A stretch of DNA of 64,000 nucleotides from Schistocephalus solidus (taxonomy: Eukaryota; Platyhelminthes; Cestoda; Diphyllobothriidea; Diphyllobothriidae), in assembly GCA_017591395.1 (NCBI GenBank), contig WEDG01000280.1:1-64000 (forward strand), in the 5' to 3' direction. Every line of letters begins with the position of its first letter. Position 1 is the first letter of the stretch. The notes below the pieces were generated by a model, which saw only the letters and a program-made list of their open reading frames with translations, was not told where the DNA came from and made no database searches. The translations under genes were made by a program, and so were the position numbers. This document shows positions 22,011 through 33,740 of this stretch, in pieces.

Positions 22011-23830
22011 TTCCAAGAAGTGCATAAGGAAAAGGATTGTACTGATAAAATGGATGCACAGTTGTCTGAATGATTAAAAAAACTCACTGCAGGGGTTTTT
22101 CTAAGCGACCGTGAACTCGAACGCCTCAGAAAAATAGTTAAACACATCCCTCGACTCTATGGTCTACCGAAGATCCACAAATAAGGCTTGTCATATCGTT
22201 CGATTTAAGACATGCGAAACCCTCCTTATCATGCTTTAGCAAAGTGGTTGGCGGAAAAACTACAGCCTGTACAAAGTCAGCTAGCACCACGTAGCTTCCG
22301 ATATACCGTCGAATTTATTGAAGACGTCAAAGACCTTAACTTAAATGGCACGAAGATGCTATCTTTGGATGTCTCATCAATTTTTAAAAACGTCTTTGTC
22401 ACTAAGAAAGTCAATTAACTTTGTGAATTCCTATTGACCAGTGAGCAAGAAACATGAATATCGACAAATGACCTCAAATAATTATTACTAAGGTGCACGT
22501 TAAATGTGCAGTTCCTTTTTTTATAACCAACTATACAGACAGATAGGCAGCGTTGCTTTGGGTTCGCCCCTTGAACCTCTCCTAGCTGATGTCTTAATGG
22601 GCAGGTTGGAGAAATTTCAATTAAGCGTATAGATCAATAAGCTAAGGCACAACGGCTGATACGTCAATGATATCTTTGCAATGGTCACAGAAGAAACCAA
22701 TAAGGACAAGCACATCCGTCAATCAAATTCATGATGGAGATGGAAAGAGCAGGCTCACTTCCTTTCTTAGACGTCCGTCAAATCAGAAGACCTGACGGCG
22801 GCATCCAAAGGAGCGTTTATCGAAAGAAAACATGGTCCGGGCAATATATGAACTTTGCAATTTCGTTTCTCTTATACGTAAAGGTCCAAAACAAATTGCA
22901 CGGCAGATAATATCGAGGAAGATCTTGGGAAGATCAAGAACCTGCATCGAGAAAAAGGTACCCAAATCGGTTTATTTCAAAGGGTCTTTTCGCTAGACCA
23001 GTGAAACCTACTAAGGCTACTGTGAAAAAGAAAACTCGATTTCTTACAGTTCCCATTCAACGGATACGGCTAATGAACTCTTAAAAAGGTGCCTTAAGCA
23101 AGCCGTTACACAAACGTTCTCAGCAGTGAAACTTAAGATAGTGTTCTCAGCCAACCCTTTTTTACGAAGCGAAGGCAAGGAGGGGTTGCCAGCTTAGACC
23201 ACCTCCATGTGCATTTACTCATTTACTTGATCCTGTGGAGTAGGTTATATTGGTCACACGGGTCGGCGCTTATCCAAAAGAATAAAGGAACACATCATAG
23301 CATGGCTGAGCAAAGAGGAAGTCTAGAGCATAAAAAGTGCCATCCTTGCACATCTTGTTGACCACTGGCACAGTGTGGACCCCATTTAAGCTTTCCGTGT
23401 AACTTATTAGATCCCGCAAAGCTACGCAAATCCACTGCGTCAACGTCTACTAGCATCTGCAGAAGCGACTGCCATAAGGTTGAAGAAGCCGGTCTTTTGT
23501 ACGCAAATGAACCTCGTACAAGGTCCATTCTTAGCTTGGCCGACGGCTTCTTAACTGCATGCATCCCCTGCCCTATCTCTGTCCTCCCCCTTCTTCTAGA
23601 ATGGCTCAACCAAACACTTACTGCCGTCTATCACGCTGCCTCTTATCATCCTCCCCCTATGCACATTTCTCAGATAACCCACACAAACGGACGAACATTA
23701 TCAATTTAATGTTTTAAATTTCTACTGCGTTCCAATGTTTATCGATAACTGTACTGGTCTGAAGAGAAGATATCAAAAGCAGCGCGAAGGCTCGCAAAGT
23801 CGTCTTTTGGGAGTTTTCTATAAATTCTCA
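21986..23830 (+). mobile_element. PLE family 2, plus-strand arm of a head-to-head pair
   Basis: Mirror image of 20105-21985. It reads IPRLYGLPKIHK at about 22145-22185, MRNPPYHALAKWLAEKLQPV, LNLNGTKMLSLDVSS at about 22330-22380, YVND instead of YVDD at about 22658-22670, PFLDVRQIRRPDGGIQ at about 22760-22810, a GIY-YIG remnant at 23200-23330 (GYIGHTGRRLSKRIKEHI) and a C-terminal tail to about 23600. Many stops are present. The 3' end carries TTTCTACTGCGTTCCAA and a hammerhead-like terminus. Confidence 0.85.
23740..23805 (+). ncRNA. Hammerhead-like terminus of PLE2 (plus arm), damaged
   Basis: The core CTGAAGA at 23759-23765 is a valid CUGANGA, but the GAAA block reads AAAA, so cleavage should be lost. 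Helix III AGC...GCT and the downstream helix I strand are recognisable. Confidence 0.4.
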
Positions 23831-24321
23831 TTGAACAGTACATGCATAAGCAAACGAGAAACAAAGAAAATGCGGTCGAAAGGTTGCATTTTTTTTGTAA
23901 AAAAGGATAATGCGGAAATCGTAGGGGGGAAGGTATAAGAAATATTCGATATGGCAGAATAGAAGTTAAGTTGGAGCCATTTAAGGGAAGGTGGAGTAGA
24001 GAAATGGCATGTAGGAGTGAAGCGGTTAAGTGGCAGTTGGCCATGCTAGGCTTAGAGCTTACATTAGGTACTTCTTTACGCACAAGACCAGCTCCCATAA
24101 CCTTATGCCACTTACTTTTGCTGTTGCTAATAGACGCTGACCCAGTGACGTTTAGTTCACAGGCCACCAAAAATAAACAACATATGCAAAAATAGCGCTA
24201 CTTATGCTTTAAACTTCGATTTTTTCAGCTATACCACGTGGACTTCCCTTCTTCTTTGAGATGGGCGATGGCTCCTATAAACAATAACACCTACTCTAAA
24301 GGAGCAAGTGATTGAGTTCGT

Positions 24322-24765
24322 TTACCACCAGTAGTAGGCTGGCAGGCTGATAGAATGGGATCGAGTGAGATCTTCACCACATCAGTGAGTGGCAAGCGCT
24401 TGTTTGACTTATGTAAATACCTCACTGCGCAAGGCATATGATGTACAGATGATCCGTAAAAATCGTGTAACAGGTCTCTAAGTTATGCCTGTTGCACCCT
24501 TAGTTACATTCTTTTGTATTATATGTCGCATATGCCCTATGAAACAACATTTGTTTACCGCCAGTAGCAGGCAGGCGACGGACAGGATGGGATCGAGTGA
24601 GATTCTGACCACATCAGTGAGTGTCACGCCCTTGTTTGACTTCTGTATATAACTCACTGCGCAAGGCCTATGACGTACTGATGATATTTAAGAACCATGA
24701 AACAGCTGTCTGCGTCTTGCCTATTACACCCTTAGCAACATGCTCTTATATTAGACTGAGTAGCT
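24322..24765 (+). mobile_element. Diverged 1.9-copy hammerhead satellite (retrozyme-like) inserted in a PLE
   Basis: Two head-to-tail units matching the 46-49 kb satellite in the same register, including GGGATCGAGTGAGAT, CACTGCGCAAGGC and CTTAGCAACAT-type words. PLE sequence is uninterrupted on either side when compared with 20690-20790, so the dimer is a discrete insertion. In unit 1 the ribozyme core is damaged (CAGATGA, GTAAC). In unit 2 CTGATGA, GAAA and CAGCTGTC are kept but helix II no longer pairs. Confidence 0.75.
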
Positions 24766-24864
24766 GCACACGAAGGTGGTCTTAGCTAGAAACCTTTTGG
24801 TACCATCTCGATGTAAAAAAGGGTTAGTTGAGAAGAATCAGCAAAGACAAGGGAGACTGGAATG

Positions 24865-25150
24865 ACCTTTTCTAACTTATCAGCCAGTCATAAACAACCC
24901 CAGGTAGTGCAGCACCTGAGGATCGAACCCATGATTCGTTTTTGCAAAGCCCAATGTTTCTCGGGAGATGCACAACTTGGGGTTGGTTATGACTGGCTGA
25001 CGACGGCTAATAAGCCAGGAATGGCCATTCCAGCCTACCTTGTCTTGTCGGTGACGTTTATCTGTCTTACCTACTACTAGCCACTGTGCGGATGCTGGCG
25101 TGGCTTGAGAAAGAACCTCAAGACAGAATAGAGCCTGTGAGCATTCATAA
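24865..25150. mobile_element. Inverted pair of tRNA-SINE (SINE2) fragments
   Basis: The right piece (about 24972-25150, plus strand) matches the SINE2 body: GGTTATGACTGGCTGACGAC, TAATAAGCCAG, AATGGCCATTCCAG. The left piece (about 24880-24935) is the reverse complement of the region from the B box (GGGTTCGATCC) to the same ATGACTGGCTGATAAG word. The two face each other and form an imperfect hairpin inside the PLE copy. Confidence 0.75.
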
Positions 25151-25505
25151 TCTAATGCAGGCAATATCCGAACTCTCGCTGATAATACGGTTCGTGTAAC
25201 GGCTAGGTCGAGACGTCTTCTCTGGAGTTCTCTTGCCATATCCTTTTGAAGGGGGACATCGGGGAATAAAGTTTTCTATTCCCTCATAGTTATGATAGGC
25301 TTTTCTGGTCTCTTGACAGTATTATTTGTAGAAATCGACCAGGATACCCGTTTCTGTGAAACATGTCCCGGAGATATCTAAGCCCATATTCGATACCGTA
25401 TACCGAAGCGCTTTTTCTGAGCCCTGCGCGAAGAAACGGACCCCTTTCACATATAAATTTACTGACCCCATGCGAATTTATCAAATGGACGCCTATGCTC
25501 ATCAA

Positions 25506-26560
25506 ATGGGCTTCTACATACTATAATGATAATTTTTGCAACACTATCACCTTGCTAGGATTTCGTTCAGTGGACTAACAAGATGTTTTCACCATGCTTT
25601 CATTAAAGAGTTCTGCTTTAACAATACATTTTTCACCAAACACCCTTGTATTCTTTGTCAACAAGGCCGTAAATATTTTTTTACCGAATGCAAGGACAAA
25701 ACCATGTATTGAAACGCTCTAACTGAATGAAAAATGAAGTTAAATTGCGCATCTGAATCGGTCAACGTTCCTTGCTGTCGCAGATCCACCAATGTTAGCT
25801 ACAGGAAATTAATAAATGAAAATGCCACCTTGCAACAGAAATTTCTGCCCTAAGTTCGAACATTCACTGATGCACAATACATCAATTAACAAGTCAATAA
25901 TGCTTGTACAGTTGTATTTGAATCGCTCTGTGGCGCACAAGACTTTTTACTAAAGATAGGTTCATTTCAAAACTGTTTCGGGAAAAGAATGCACGCAAGG
26001 TGTGGGGAAATTCATTATTCATTGATATCCAAGTAACTTCTTATGGAACTGTTTCATTGCCTTGTTCTATAAAACAAAATTTAAACGAGGACTATTAAGC
26101 AAATTAACGATTAATTCTGAAAACAGAAGATTTTTCTCTGCATAATCAAAAATCCGGTAAAGGCATGTTAAAAAATGGCATCGTTTTCAACAAAAGAGGA
26201 AGATTCATCATCTTGAACTTTTTCGCAAATCTTTGGTGTTTAATTACCGTAAACTGTGCAATAAACTTGTCTGATGGCCACTTAGTTCAATTTTTGCACC
26301 AATTATAACTTGCGTTTAGTTTCCCAGATGCATTATCGGAAACCTCGTCAGTGGCGACAGTAATTAAAATTACTGGAAGTGAAAAAGGTACAGAAGAACG
26401 CTTATTCAATTGCCAAAAGTTGTTGTATTTGTTAAGCGAATTATTTTTTAGCCACCTATAAGCCGTTTGTAGCAATTTAAGTGGATGAATAGCCTAAGTA
26501 CTCACCGGAGTATAAAGCGTACATAAATACTAATTTTAATCATCTCCCAACGCGTGCTGC
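25506..26560. other. AT-rich stretch, nothing recognised
   Basis: No repeat family, domain or RNA gene is seen. The longest open frame (26287-26475, minus) has no recognisable pattern. Confidence 0.45.
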
Positions 26561-26569
26561 AACTTTATC

Positions 26570-26760
26570 CTTTATCTGATCCAGCAAAGTCCCGAAATTT
26601 TGACCGTCGATTTTGACTATGTCCACCGTAGGCGTCACAGTAGGATGGCGCAGGGACGCTGACTTGCACTGGATTAAAGTGAGTAGACTTGCACTGCATA
26701 AACCTTAAGCTCTGTTTCCCTCCCCACCTGGAGCCCAGCATCATGGACAACTCACATATT
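26570..26760 (-). repeat. Diverged copy of repeat R1
   Basis: The minus strand matches the second half of the 59.4-60.15 kb unit: GCAAGTC blocks, CGTCCCTGC, TACGGTGGACAT and a following GTC-GGTC stretch. It is substantially diverged. Confidence 0.6.
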
Positions 26761-26939
26761 ATCCAGAAACCGTCACTTCAATGACGCATTTCTTAGAATT
26801 TCAAAAACGCAACCCTTATCCCCCTCTACCGTTGTAGGGGAAACCAACAAGTCTGTGCTAAGCTTAGAGGATCCTTGCTATACAACACCCTCGAGGTAAG
26901 CTCCGCTTGCATCCACCTCAATCGTCTCAATGACAGTCT

Positions 26940-27300
26940 TTAACATGAGCTTGCAATGCGGTTTATGATGACATCGTTGAATAATCGGCATGACTATTTC
27001 CGCTTGATAGCTACAAGATCAATGCCTGAAGATGAAGGCTCATTCTATCGTTACTTCATTAATTATAATTCGTCCTCCAACAAGGTGAATCGCATTGAAA
27101 GCTGTCAAACTATGAACTCATTTCACTGCCCTGAACAATTAGCGCATATGGTGCGTCAGCTCTACGACGGAATGTAGTCAGGCATCACGAATCGTATCAA
27201 AGTTGCGCTCGAATTCACGCAGCGGATGTCCAAAGCCATCCATACATTTGGCTGCCTGCAATCCCCCTTATGTAATTGCCATAGCTTCATCTGAACACCA
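26940..27300 (+). mobile_element. Decayed RTE/craniofacial-type LINE RT fragment
   Basis: The frame at 26956-27177 ends in FHCPEQLAHMVRQLYDGM. This resembles the RT block with CPE, a Met-Val-Arg-Gln-Leu-His-like run and DGM of RTE-type LINEs. After the stop, ITNRIKVALEF and a Cys-rich tail are weaker. No catalytic motif is seen. Confidence 0.5.
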
Positions 27301-27919
27301 AAGCGAAGATGTACAATATCGTTATTTTGTTGAGACAAGCGTATGCATCGAAACTTGGAGAGCCTACGAGGAACAAAAGAGAAAAAATACTTCTGTCTAA
27401 ATTATCTTAAACAGTTACTGAAATAGATATTGAAAGTCCGATATCCAGAAAAAAAGGTGTCACGGAATGGACTGAAATCACACGCGTTGCCTTCGCACAA
27501 ACGGCCAGCGAATGAACCTACGCATTTTCATTTGACTCACTGAAATCGATAATAAACCACTCCAGACTGCACGCCAGGTTTGTGTAAAAGTCTGAAGTGT
27601 TGTGCGCAGGGCAGACCGTGTATATGACACGCTGTCAGGTTGTTCTTGACCTTCCAAATCAACCTTCCTGATCTCAGAATTGGATGACTTAGCATCACGG
27701 ACTATCAACTTGTGCATGGGAAAGTCGATATTAAGGAGATTTTTCTCACTATAACCAGTGTGATATGCTAGAAGTTATCATGGTGCGCTAAAAGCCGGGG
27801 CTTGATAGGTGTCAACTGACAGGTTATCTCAGAGAACTGAGAGTACAGGCTGTAGTACGCATGTTCGCTCTTAACAAATATCTGACGGTGAATATGTTGG
27901 CAAGCCCACGTAGAGACAG

Positions 27920-28140
27920 ACTACGTGCAAGTCACATGCACCATCTTCCGCCTCCGGGTTTCTTGACTTGATCATGACTCTGAGCGCGGATAATAGAAGA
28001 AATGAGAATGTAGTTGAGAGTGTTGTTGAGCGTGTTGCAATGATGTTCTCCCACATTACACAAATTAACATGCAAATCCCTACACCAACAAAAGTTAGCG
28101 CACACGATGGATATCGTTGGTAACGATGATCGAACTGTCA
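27920..28140 (+). repeat. Diverged copy of repeat R1
   Basis: Shares with 59576-59785 the order CTCCGGGTTTCTTGACTTGA, then GAGTGTTG-like sequence, ATGCAAATCCCTACACCA and a terminal GATATCGTTGG...CGATGATCGAACTGTC. Confidence 0.55.
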
Positions 28141-28350
28141 TTTATCCTTTCCTGTTTACTTCGCATGCTGTCTTTCCACATGTTTCGATAGCCAAAAAGG
28201 CCGGATTACGTTAAAATGATGCTACATGCAAAACCTGACTTTCACAAGGGTTTTGCCAAAACATGAAGCAGACTTAGAGTCATTGAAAGTGAAATCCAAT
28301 AAACACTGAATCTAGCACTGCGGAATCCGGCAAAATACACTTAAAATTAC

Positions 28351-28653
28351 CAGGAAGTGTGAAAACATAGATCTGATCGCTCCATTTGCCCTCGTCGCTC
28401 AAAGCGCCTTCTTTATCCAGCCTGACAACAGCCGCGAGTGTAATTTCTATCCATGTTGCTGGAGGCAGGTTGCCAACAACCCAGCTGTTTTTGAAAGGCT
28501 CAATAATGACATCAATTCTCTGATAGGCACCATACGTCAGAACCATCTTGTAGTGATCTAGTTTTCGGTCAATGCTATGAGGCGGAAGCCAGCTGATCTG
28601 AACAGCATTTGGAGAGTTAGCTTGCGCTTTGACATCAAGGGGAGCGTTCGGGA
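28351..28653 (-). CDS. FN3 exon 9 (type X), most 3' exon seen
   Basis: Acceptor TTTTCAG precedes 28653 and donor G|GTAATT follows 28351. The 303-nt exon is phase 1-1 and encodes about 101 residues of one fibronectin type III domain: PNAPLDVKAQ at the start, the B-strand Trp in VQISWLPP, YKMVLTYG, NLPPATWIEI (in place of the usual LPADC), and GKWSDQIYVFTLPG at the end. Open sequence continues past the donor to a stop at 28280, so it could also be read as a terminal exon. Two type X exons are adjacent here, breaking the X-Y alternation. Confidence 0.8.
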
Positions 28654-29151
28654 CTGAAAAGTGAAAATCAAATGAACGTTATTTAGTGCACTGAACTGCA
28701 GGCGTGCCACATTAGGGCATAATTAAATGTCATTGATAAAACCAAGGCAAAAGTGTAAGTGAAGTTCTTGAATGGTAAAGGATAATCTCCTGCTTCTTTG
28801 CTACATGAGATTTAATGGGCTCATCATTGATATTTAACGCTACGATGGCGCACAAAAACTAGCTTATCGGAAATAATTGCTAGAATTTTGATGTGCAACG
28901 CAGACTTCTAAACTATCAGACGGTAATGAAACAAGGAACTAAAACTTTGTTGCATCCACACATTTGGGTAGCCCCATAAGATTTGTACATGGAGTACATG
29001 TTAAATTTCTTCGTGAGCTATAACTTGGGCTGAGAAAACTACTGTTTAAGAATTCTTTAAAGTCGCTGAAATCCTAGCCATTAAGGAAACATTTAAAATA
29101 TGCCTATATTTGAAAACAGGCCTAAGGGGAGGAACCAAAATTTTTCGTTAC

Positions 29152-29466
29152 CAGAATAAGTTTTCACCGGAACAACATCGCTCCACATTCCAAGTATGTC
29201 TTCATCAGGTAGTGATCTGGATCGTGTTATCATGCGGACTTTCAAATTGATTTCACAATCAGCGGGCAAGTTCTCGAAGAGATAAGTACTTTCCGTGCCT
29301 GGGACTAAGTGGTCGCCTTTAGATATTGAGGTATCGTATCCGTTAAATTGAAGATTTATCACGTAAACTAGAATTTTGATATCCTCTTGAAAGGGTGCGT
29401 CCCAAGTGAGCCTGATAGACATAGCACTTTCAGCTTCAGCTTTAATATTGCGTATTTCAAAAAAAT
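29152..29466 (-). CDS. FN3 exon 8 (type X)
   Basis: Acceptor TTTATTTAG before 29466, donor G|GTAACG after 29152; 315 nt, phase 1-1. One FN3 domain: DFFEIRNIKAEAE, RLTWDAP with the conserved Trp, VYVINLQF, ENLPADCEINLKVR (the type X signature LPADC), and GMWSDVVPVKTYSG at the end. The Cys in LPADC and the W-S pair near the end recur in the other type X exons. It follows a 4-kb intron that contains the pseudo-exon at 33450. Confidence 0.85.
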
Positions 29467-30279
29467 CTAAATAAAAAGCAAGCGTTTAGTTGAGTTATTG
29501 AAATGATCAGCACTAAACAGAACCACGGATAGTTTTGACCGAGGATGGAAGAAGTTTTCCTTTGCCCTCACCCTTTCATAGATTGCTACTCAAAGCGTGT
29601 ACGGAAACTCGACTACTGCCAAAGCAAACTTTATTTAAAAGATAGTTGTTATAAGCACATAAAAGAAAACGATCTTCCTTTATCACTGACAGCTCAAGCT
29701 GTTATGTCGGGATTTCTCCGTTTAAAAGCCTTCTATGCTTGCTGGAGAAATGAGCAAGTTTAAAGTAAAGGTGGCTTTACCCCTGAAAACTATCAAGGTT
29801 CAAATCAGCATCAATGCTTTTTGAGCACATCTTTAAATTCTACTATGCGTTACGATTACTGAATATTCTAAGACAGCATTTAAACACATGATTATCTTAA
29901 AGAAAGTCCGCATGCATCAAGGTCAAACGAAGCAATGATACACGATACCGTTGATGCGGGAAGGTGAAAACAATACGTGCATTACAGGTAAATAGAAGTA
30001 AAATATTAAATTATGAGAATCGGTGCTAATTGACCGGTCCTTTTAAAAGAAGTTCGACGTTTTTTAACTGCTAGCTCAAATAATGGGCAACCAATCTCGA
30101 CACTGATAAGTAAGGATACATACACAGCTGTACAATTTGCTAAGTAGACTACAACGGAACTTGAAATTTTTGGACAACACTGCAAGAATTTGCATTCGTT
30201 TCTGAACGCTCAATGACCGCTAACGGAAATTACTCTTTCAGTTCTGCCTTTAGGTTCACTCTCGAGCCCCGCCAACAGT

Positions 30280-30560
30280 TGCACAGCGGCTAGTAGTAGA
30301 AGGGGCAGAATGTTAGGCGTCCGATCAACAAGTCACGGGTTGAAACCTCGGGAAGTGCACCACCTGAGGTTGGATATGACTGGCTGCTGATCTCTTATAA
30401 GCCAGAAATGACCATTCCAGTCTCCCCTGTATTCGCTGGCCGTATTAACGTGCCCCATCTACTACTAGCAGCTGTGCGGCTACAGGCGGGGCTCGAAAGT
30501 GAGCCTCAAGGCAGACCGTCACGATTGAGTACCGTTAGCGATCTTCGAGCGTTCAAAAAC
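30280..30560 (+). mobile_element. SINE2 copy
   Basis: A B-box-like GGGTTGAAACC at about 30339 is followed by TGCACCACCTGAGG, TATGACTGGCTG, ATAAGCCAGAAATG and CATTCCAGTCTCCCCTG, the SINE2 body seen at 45.2-46.0 kb. The A box region is degraded. Confidence 0.65.
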
Positions 30561-30609
30561 GAATGCAAGTCAATATTCCTGATCTAAACTGGCAAAACTA
30601 TGAGCACAT

Positions 30610-30840
30610 GCCTCAATATTTAGAGCATTTGATTTCTAAACAAAGGATCACGAGTTCGAAACTCGGGTAGTGCACCACCTGCGATTAGGTGTGACGAGCT
30701 GGAGAGAGTTATTGAGCCAGAAATGGTCAATCCAGTCTCCCGGCAATGGGTTTGATCCTCGGGTCGTGCACCACTTTCGATTGGGTATAACTTGCTGAAG
30801 ATAGCTGATAACCAGAAATGGCCAATCCAGTTCCAAATGG
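30610..30840 (+). mobile_element. Two partial SINE2 copies in tandem
   Basis: 30640-30742 runs from a B-box-like GAGTTCGAAACTC to AATGGTCAATCCAGTCTCCC. 30745-30835 repeats the same order (TTTGATCCTCGGG to AATGGCCAATCCAGTTCC). Both are truncated. Confidence 0.65.
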
Positions 30841-33449
30841 ATTTGCCGGCCATTTTCAACTGCCAGTATTCCTTTTTTATTATGTGCCTTTGTATGGCTG
30901 CATTTAAGGAAGTAACACGTTACGAAAGGATACGCTATGTGCCCGTAAACTGAACCACGTGGAGTTAAATGTTTAGCTGATTATCTCAGAGAGAGGAAAA
31001 CGTTTATTACAGACAGGTGCAGACTGTTGCAACAAGGGTTATTGAAGAGAGCATCCTTACGTCTCAGTTTCCATGTCTGAACTTTGCGACGTGGAATGGG
31101 TTGGACAAGGGGTTCACAGCTATCAGCACATATTGCAGGATCTAAGTCTCATAAATGTTATGGTTTTAAAAAAGTTCAACGTTTGATGCAATATGTGTTA
31201 GTTTGAAAAACAACGTTTAAGGTAAATGGAATATATTTGATAAATTAAAATGAAAAACAACTCTTTCAGGTCCAGAAAATCTGCACTTTGATTCACATAT
31301 AACGTAGAACTGTGAAAATAACTGGAGTTATCGGGAACAACGAGTGCCACCACCATTGTTTGCGTAAGGTACATCAAGTGATAATTTTAAGGTATCACGT
31401 CTTGCATAATAATGATTGAAAATTTTTTTAGAAGGTCATTACTTTCAAAATATGCTTTACTTAATGCTGTACTCTATGAAAACATTGAGCTTCTTTATAC
31501 ATTTTTGATTAAATGTGTTTAACTTGCTGTACGAAACATTGAGTGTTTCTTTGACATTAATGTTATTAATATATCCGTAAATGGAGCTCTAGAGATTATT
31601 AAATTACCTGCTAAATTTTGCTTACTCGGACAAATCTATTGATAATTAAAGAAATAATGAGGGATTTTTTTATAAATTTTAAGGCATAAAATTATACATA
31701 AGCATTTAAAAAACCTTTTAAATTGCGTGAAAGTATCATGTGTCATGCGGTTTATCTATGTCAAGTTAAATTCTTATGTATATTTGAGAGGATAAATAAA
31801 TAAAGAAATGGAAGGTGAATTCCATGCATAAACTAAACTACTGAATTATTGCTGCTTTCTCAGGTCTGTGAAAAGTATGTTCTGTTCAATTGTAGTGCAG
31901 ACTCACGATGCACTACAAAGTCATGGCTTGGAAAACTTTAAACCGACTTTTAACCCAAACCTAACAAACAGCCATGCATCGAGTAGCTAACTGGTGTGAG
32001 AGACGATTGCTTGCAGTAAATCCTGGGAAGGTATAACATCAATATAAAATAAAGCACAGGAAGGTCATCGGCCCTACACCAACTTTCTTTCATGACAAAT
32101 AGTGATTGAAGATCAGAAGCGACTGCCGCTGTGTCATCGGATCAAAAATACACTATTAATTCTGATGTCCAAAATCTTTTGCTTACGACTAAAATGTGCC
32201 GGATATCCTAGTTTCTCACTTATGCAGTCTTTTTTTATCTACGAAAATGTACACTATTGCCAAAGGCGAAGACCAGGTTACATTGCGTAACGTCAGAAAA
32301 TCTCAGAAATATTTTGCCTCTGCTTTCGCTATGCTTAACGGCACGTTTTTTTCAGAATACATTGAATTTCGGTAAATAATTTTAAAACCAAATTGCTAAG
32401 TCCCAGCCTCCCAATGTGTCCGTTTATTTATCGTACTCTTAATTATAGAAAATCTTAAGGCGTTTACTCATGTGTGCATATGAAACATCGAAAGCAGATG
32501 ACATTTTCAGTATTTATGCAGGCTTCGCGTGACAATCGTGAAGGAGCACAGGGATCATTCGTCTTCCATGTTGAAATAATGGGCACCTTGGTAGCTCCGT
32601 GTTTACTAGGGGGTTGCATGGATCAAATTTGGGCAGAACGTTATTTTCGAGACACCTGGGCAGAAACTAAATCTGCACATAAGTAGAGGCCTGTGGAAGA
32701 GCTAATGGTTCCTATTTTAAGGCCAGTCGGAGAGCGTTCTTTCCAAAGTAATTGTCGATACCCGTATCCGATCCTGTCTGTGATGATGGCATCGAGTGAA
32801 TTAAGCTCTTAGCCCAGTAACCGTAACTCTTCCTTTACAATAATGAGTACTTGTTAATATCTTCCCTTTTCAAGAAAACACTACGAACACATACATTAAG
32901 TCGTGCTCTTTAAAAACAGTGATGTTCTTCAGACTTTCAATGTGGAGGTAATTCGGCTGCTGCAGAAACATAAAAACCTTCTTTACCAAAGCCTCATGCA
33001 TTGATCCTTTAAATGAGGCAGCTTACAATAAATGTTAATTAACTGCTGTATAGCATACTGAACCTTGAATCCAATTAATTTATCTTCTGCAAAAAAGTCA
33101 GCCATGTAATGATTTTGCCACTGAAAAGCTAACCAGTTGCGGGAAGGTCACATTGCAGCTCGATTGATTCATGTGAACCAAGCATTTGTAAAATGCTTAT
33201 TGGAATCAATGTTATGGGCTCGTGTAATAAAAGAGAGTGAACGATAGGAATTTATCGGAAATCCTGTGTCTGCTCTCATTACCCACTGAGTACTCACTTA
33301 TGCTTGCTCAAGCAAGTCGAAATGTTTTTTTGTCTAAGAAAATGTAAATGTTTGTTCTTATTTTGCAAGGAGTTTTGGGATGCAGATAAAGTCACGTGTT
33401 GCCAAAAATAGAAGCAAAGCAGGTGATTTATAAGAAGTCTACATATTAC
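30841..33449. other. Intron of the FN3 gene, AT-rich, no element recognised
   Basis: Short open frames at 32102-32290 and 32474-32686 show no domain. I see no repeat shared with the rest of the window. Confidence 0.45.
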
Positions 33450-33740
33450 CGCCTGCTGGCATTCGGTGCAGCCCAGTGAAATATATAGATCAGCAATTGC
33501 TCTAAACGGTGATAATTCTGGTTTCAAATGTTCTGCCGGGAGCAAATTGCCTAAAATACCTTTACGCTTTGAAAAATTAACATTGATTGATTCGCAAGGA
33601 GGTGATTGATCAGGTATTTTGCCAAAATTTAGTTCGAACCAAAACAGCCCAGCCTCTGGCAACTTTATCCAATTGAAGTAAAGGCTGCTGTTGTTATTAA
33701 CAAAATCAGGCCCAAAGTATAGCCCCTACGTTCAACCTGC
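33450..33740 (-). pseudogene. Decayed FN3 exon (pseudo-exon, type Y)
   Basis: The sequence mirrors exon 7 (34778-35068): NNNSSLYFNW, then EAGLFWFELNF, ESINVNFSKRKGILGNLLP. The frame then slips by one; in the shifted frame RTFETRIITV is followed by two stops and FTGLHRMPAG, ending at a donor-like G|GTAATA. The donor survives at 33449-33448 but the frame is lost. It is a duplicated exon that has died, or an exon skipped in the mature transcript. Confidence 0.75.

Larger units (their letters stand above)
23940..25505 (-). mobile_element. Third PLE family 2 copy, minus strand, with nested insertions
   Basis: Pieces line up with 20360-21020 on the same strand. 25290-25505 reads FHRNGYPGRFLQIILSRDQ. 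25150-25240 reads RRRLDLAVTRTVLSARVRI. 24768-24850 matches the region before the GIY-YIG core, 24200-24321 the core region, and 23990-24180 the C-terminal tail. Between these lie inverted SINE pieces (about 24865-25150) and a hammerhead-satellite dimer (24322-24765). It is decayed throughout. Confidence 0.75.

Noticed and set aside
27478..27717. A tenth FN3 exon (minus strand)
   Set aside because: There is a vague likeness in a few residues but no conserved Trp, no type X or Y signature and no phase 1 splice sites.
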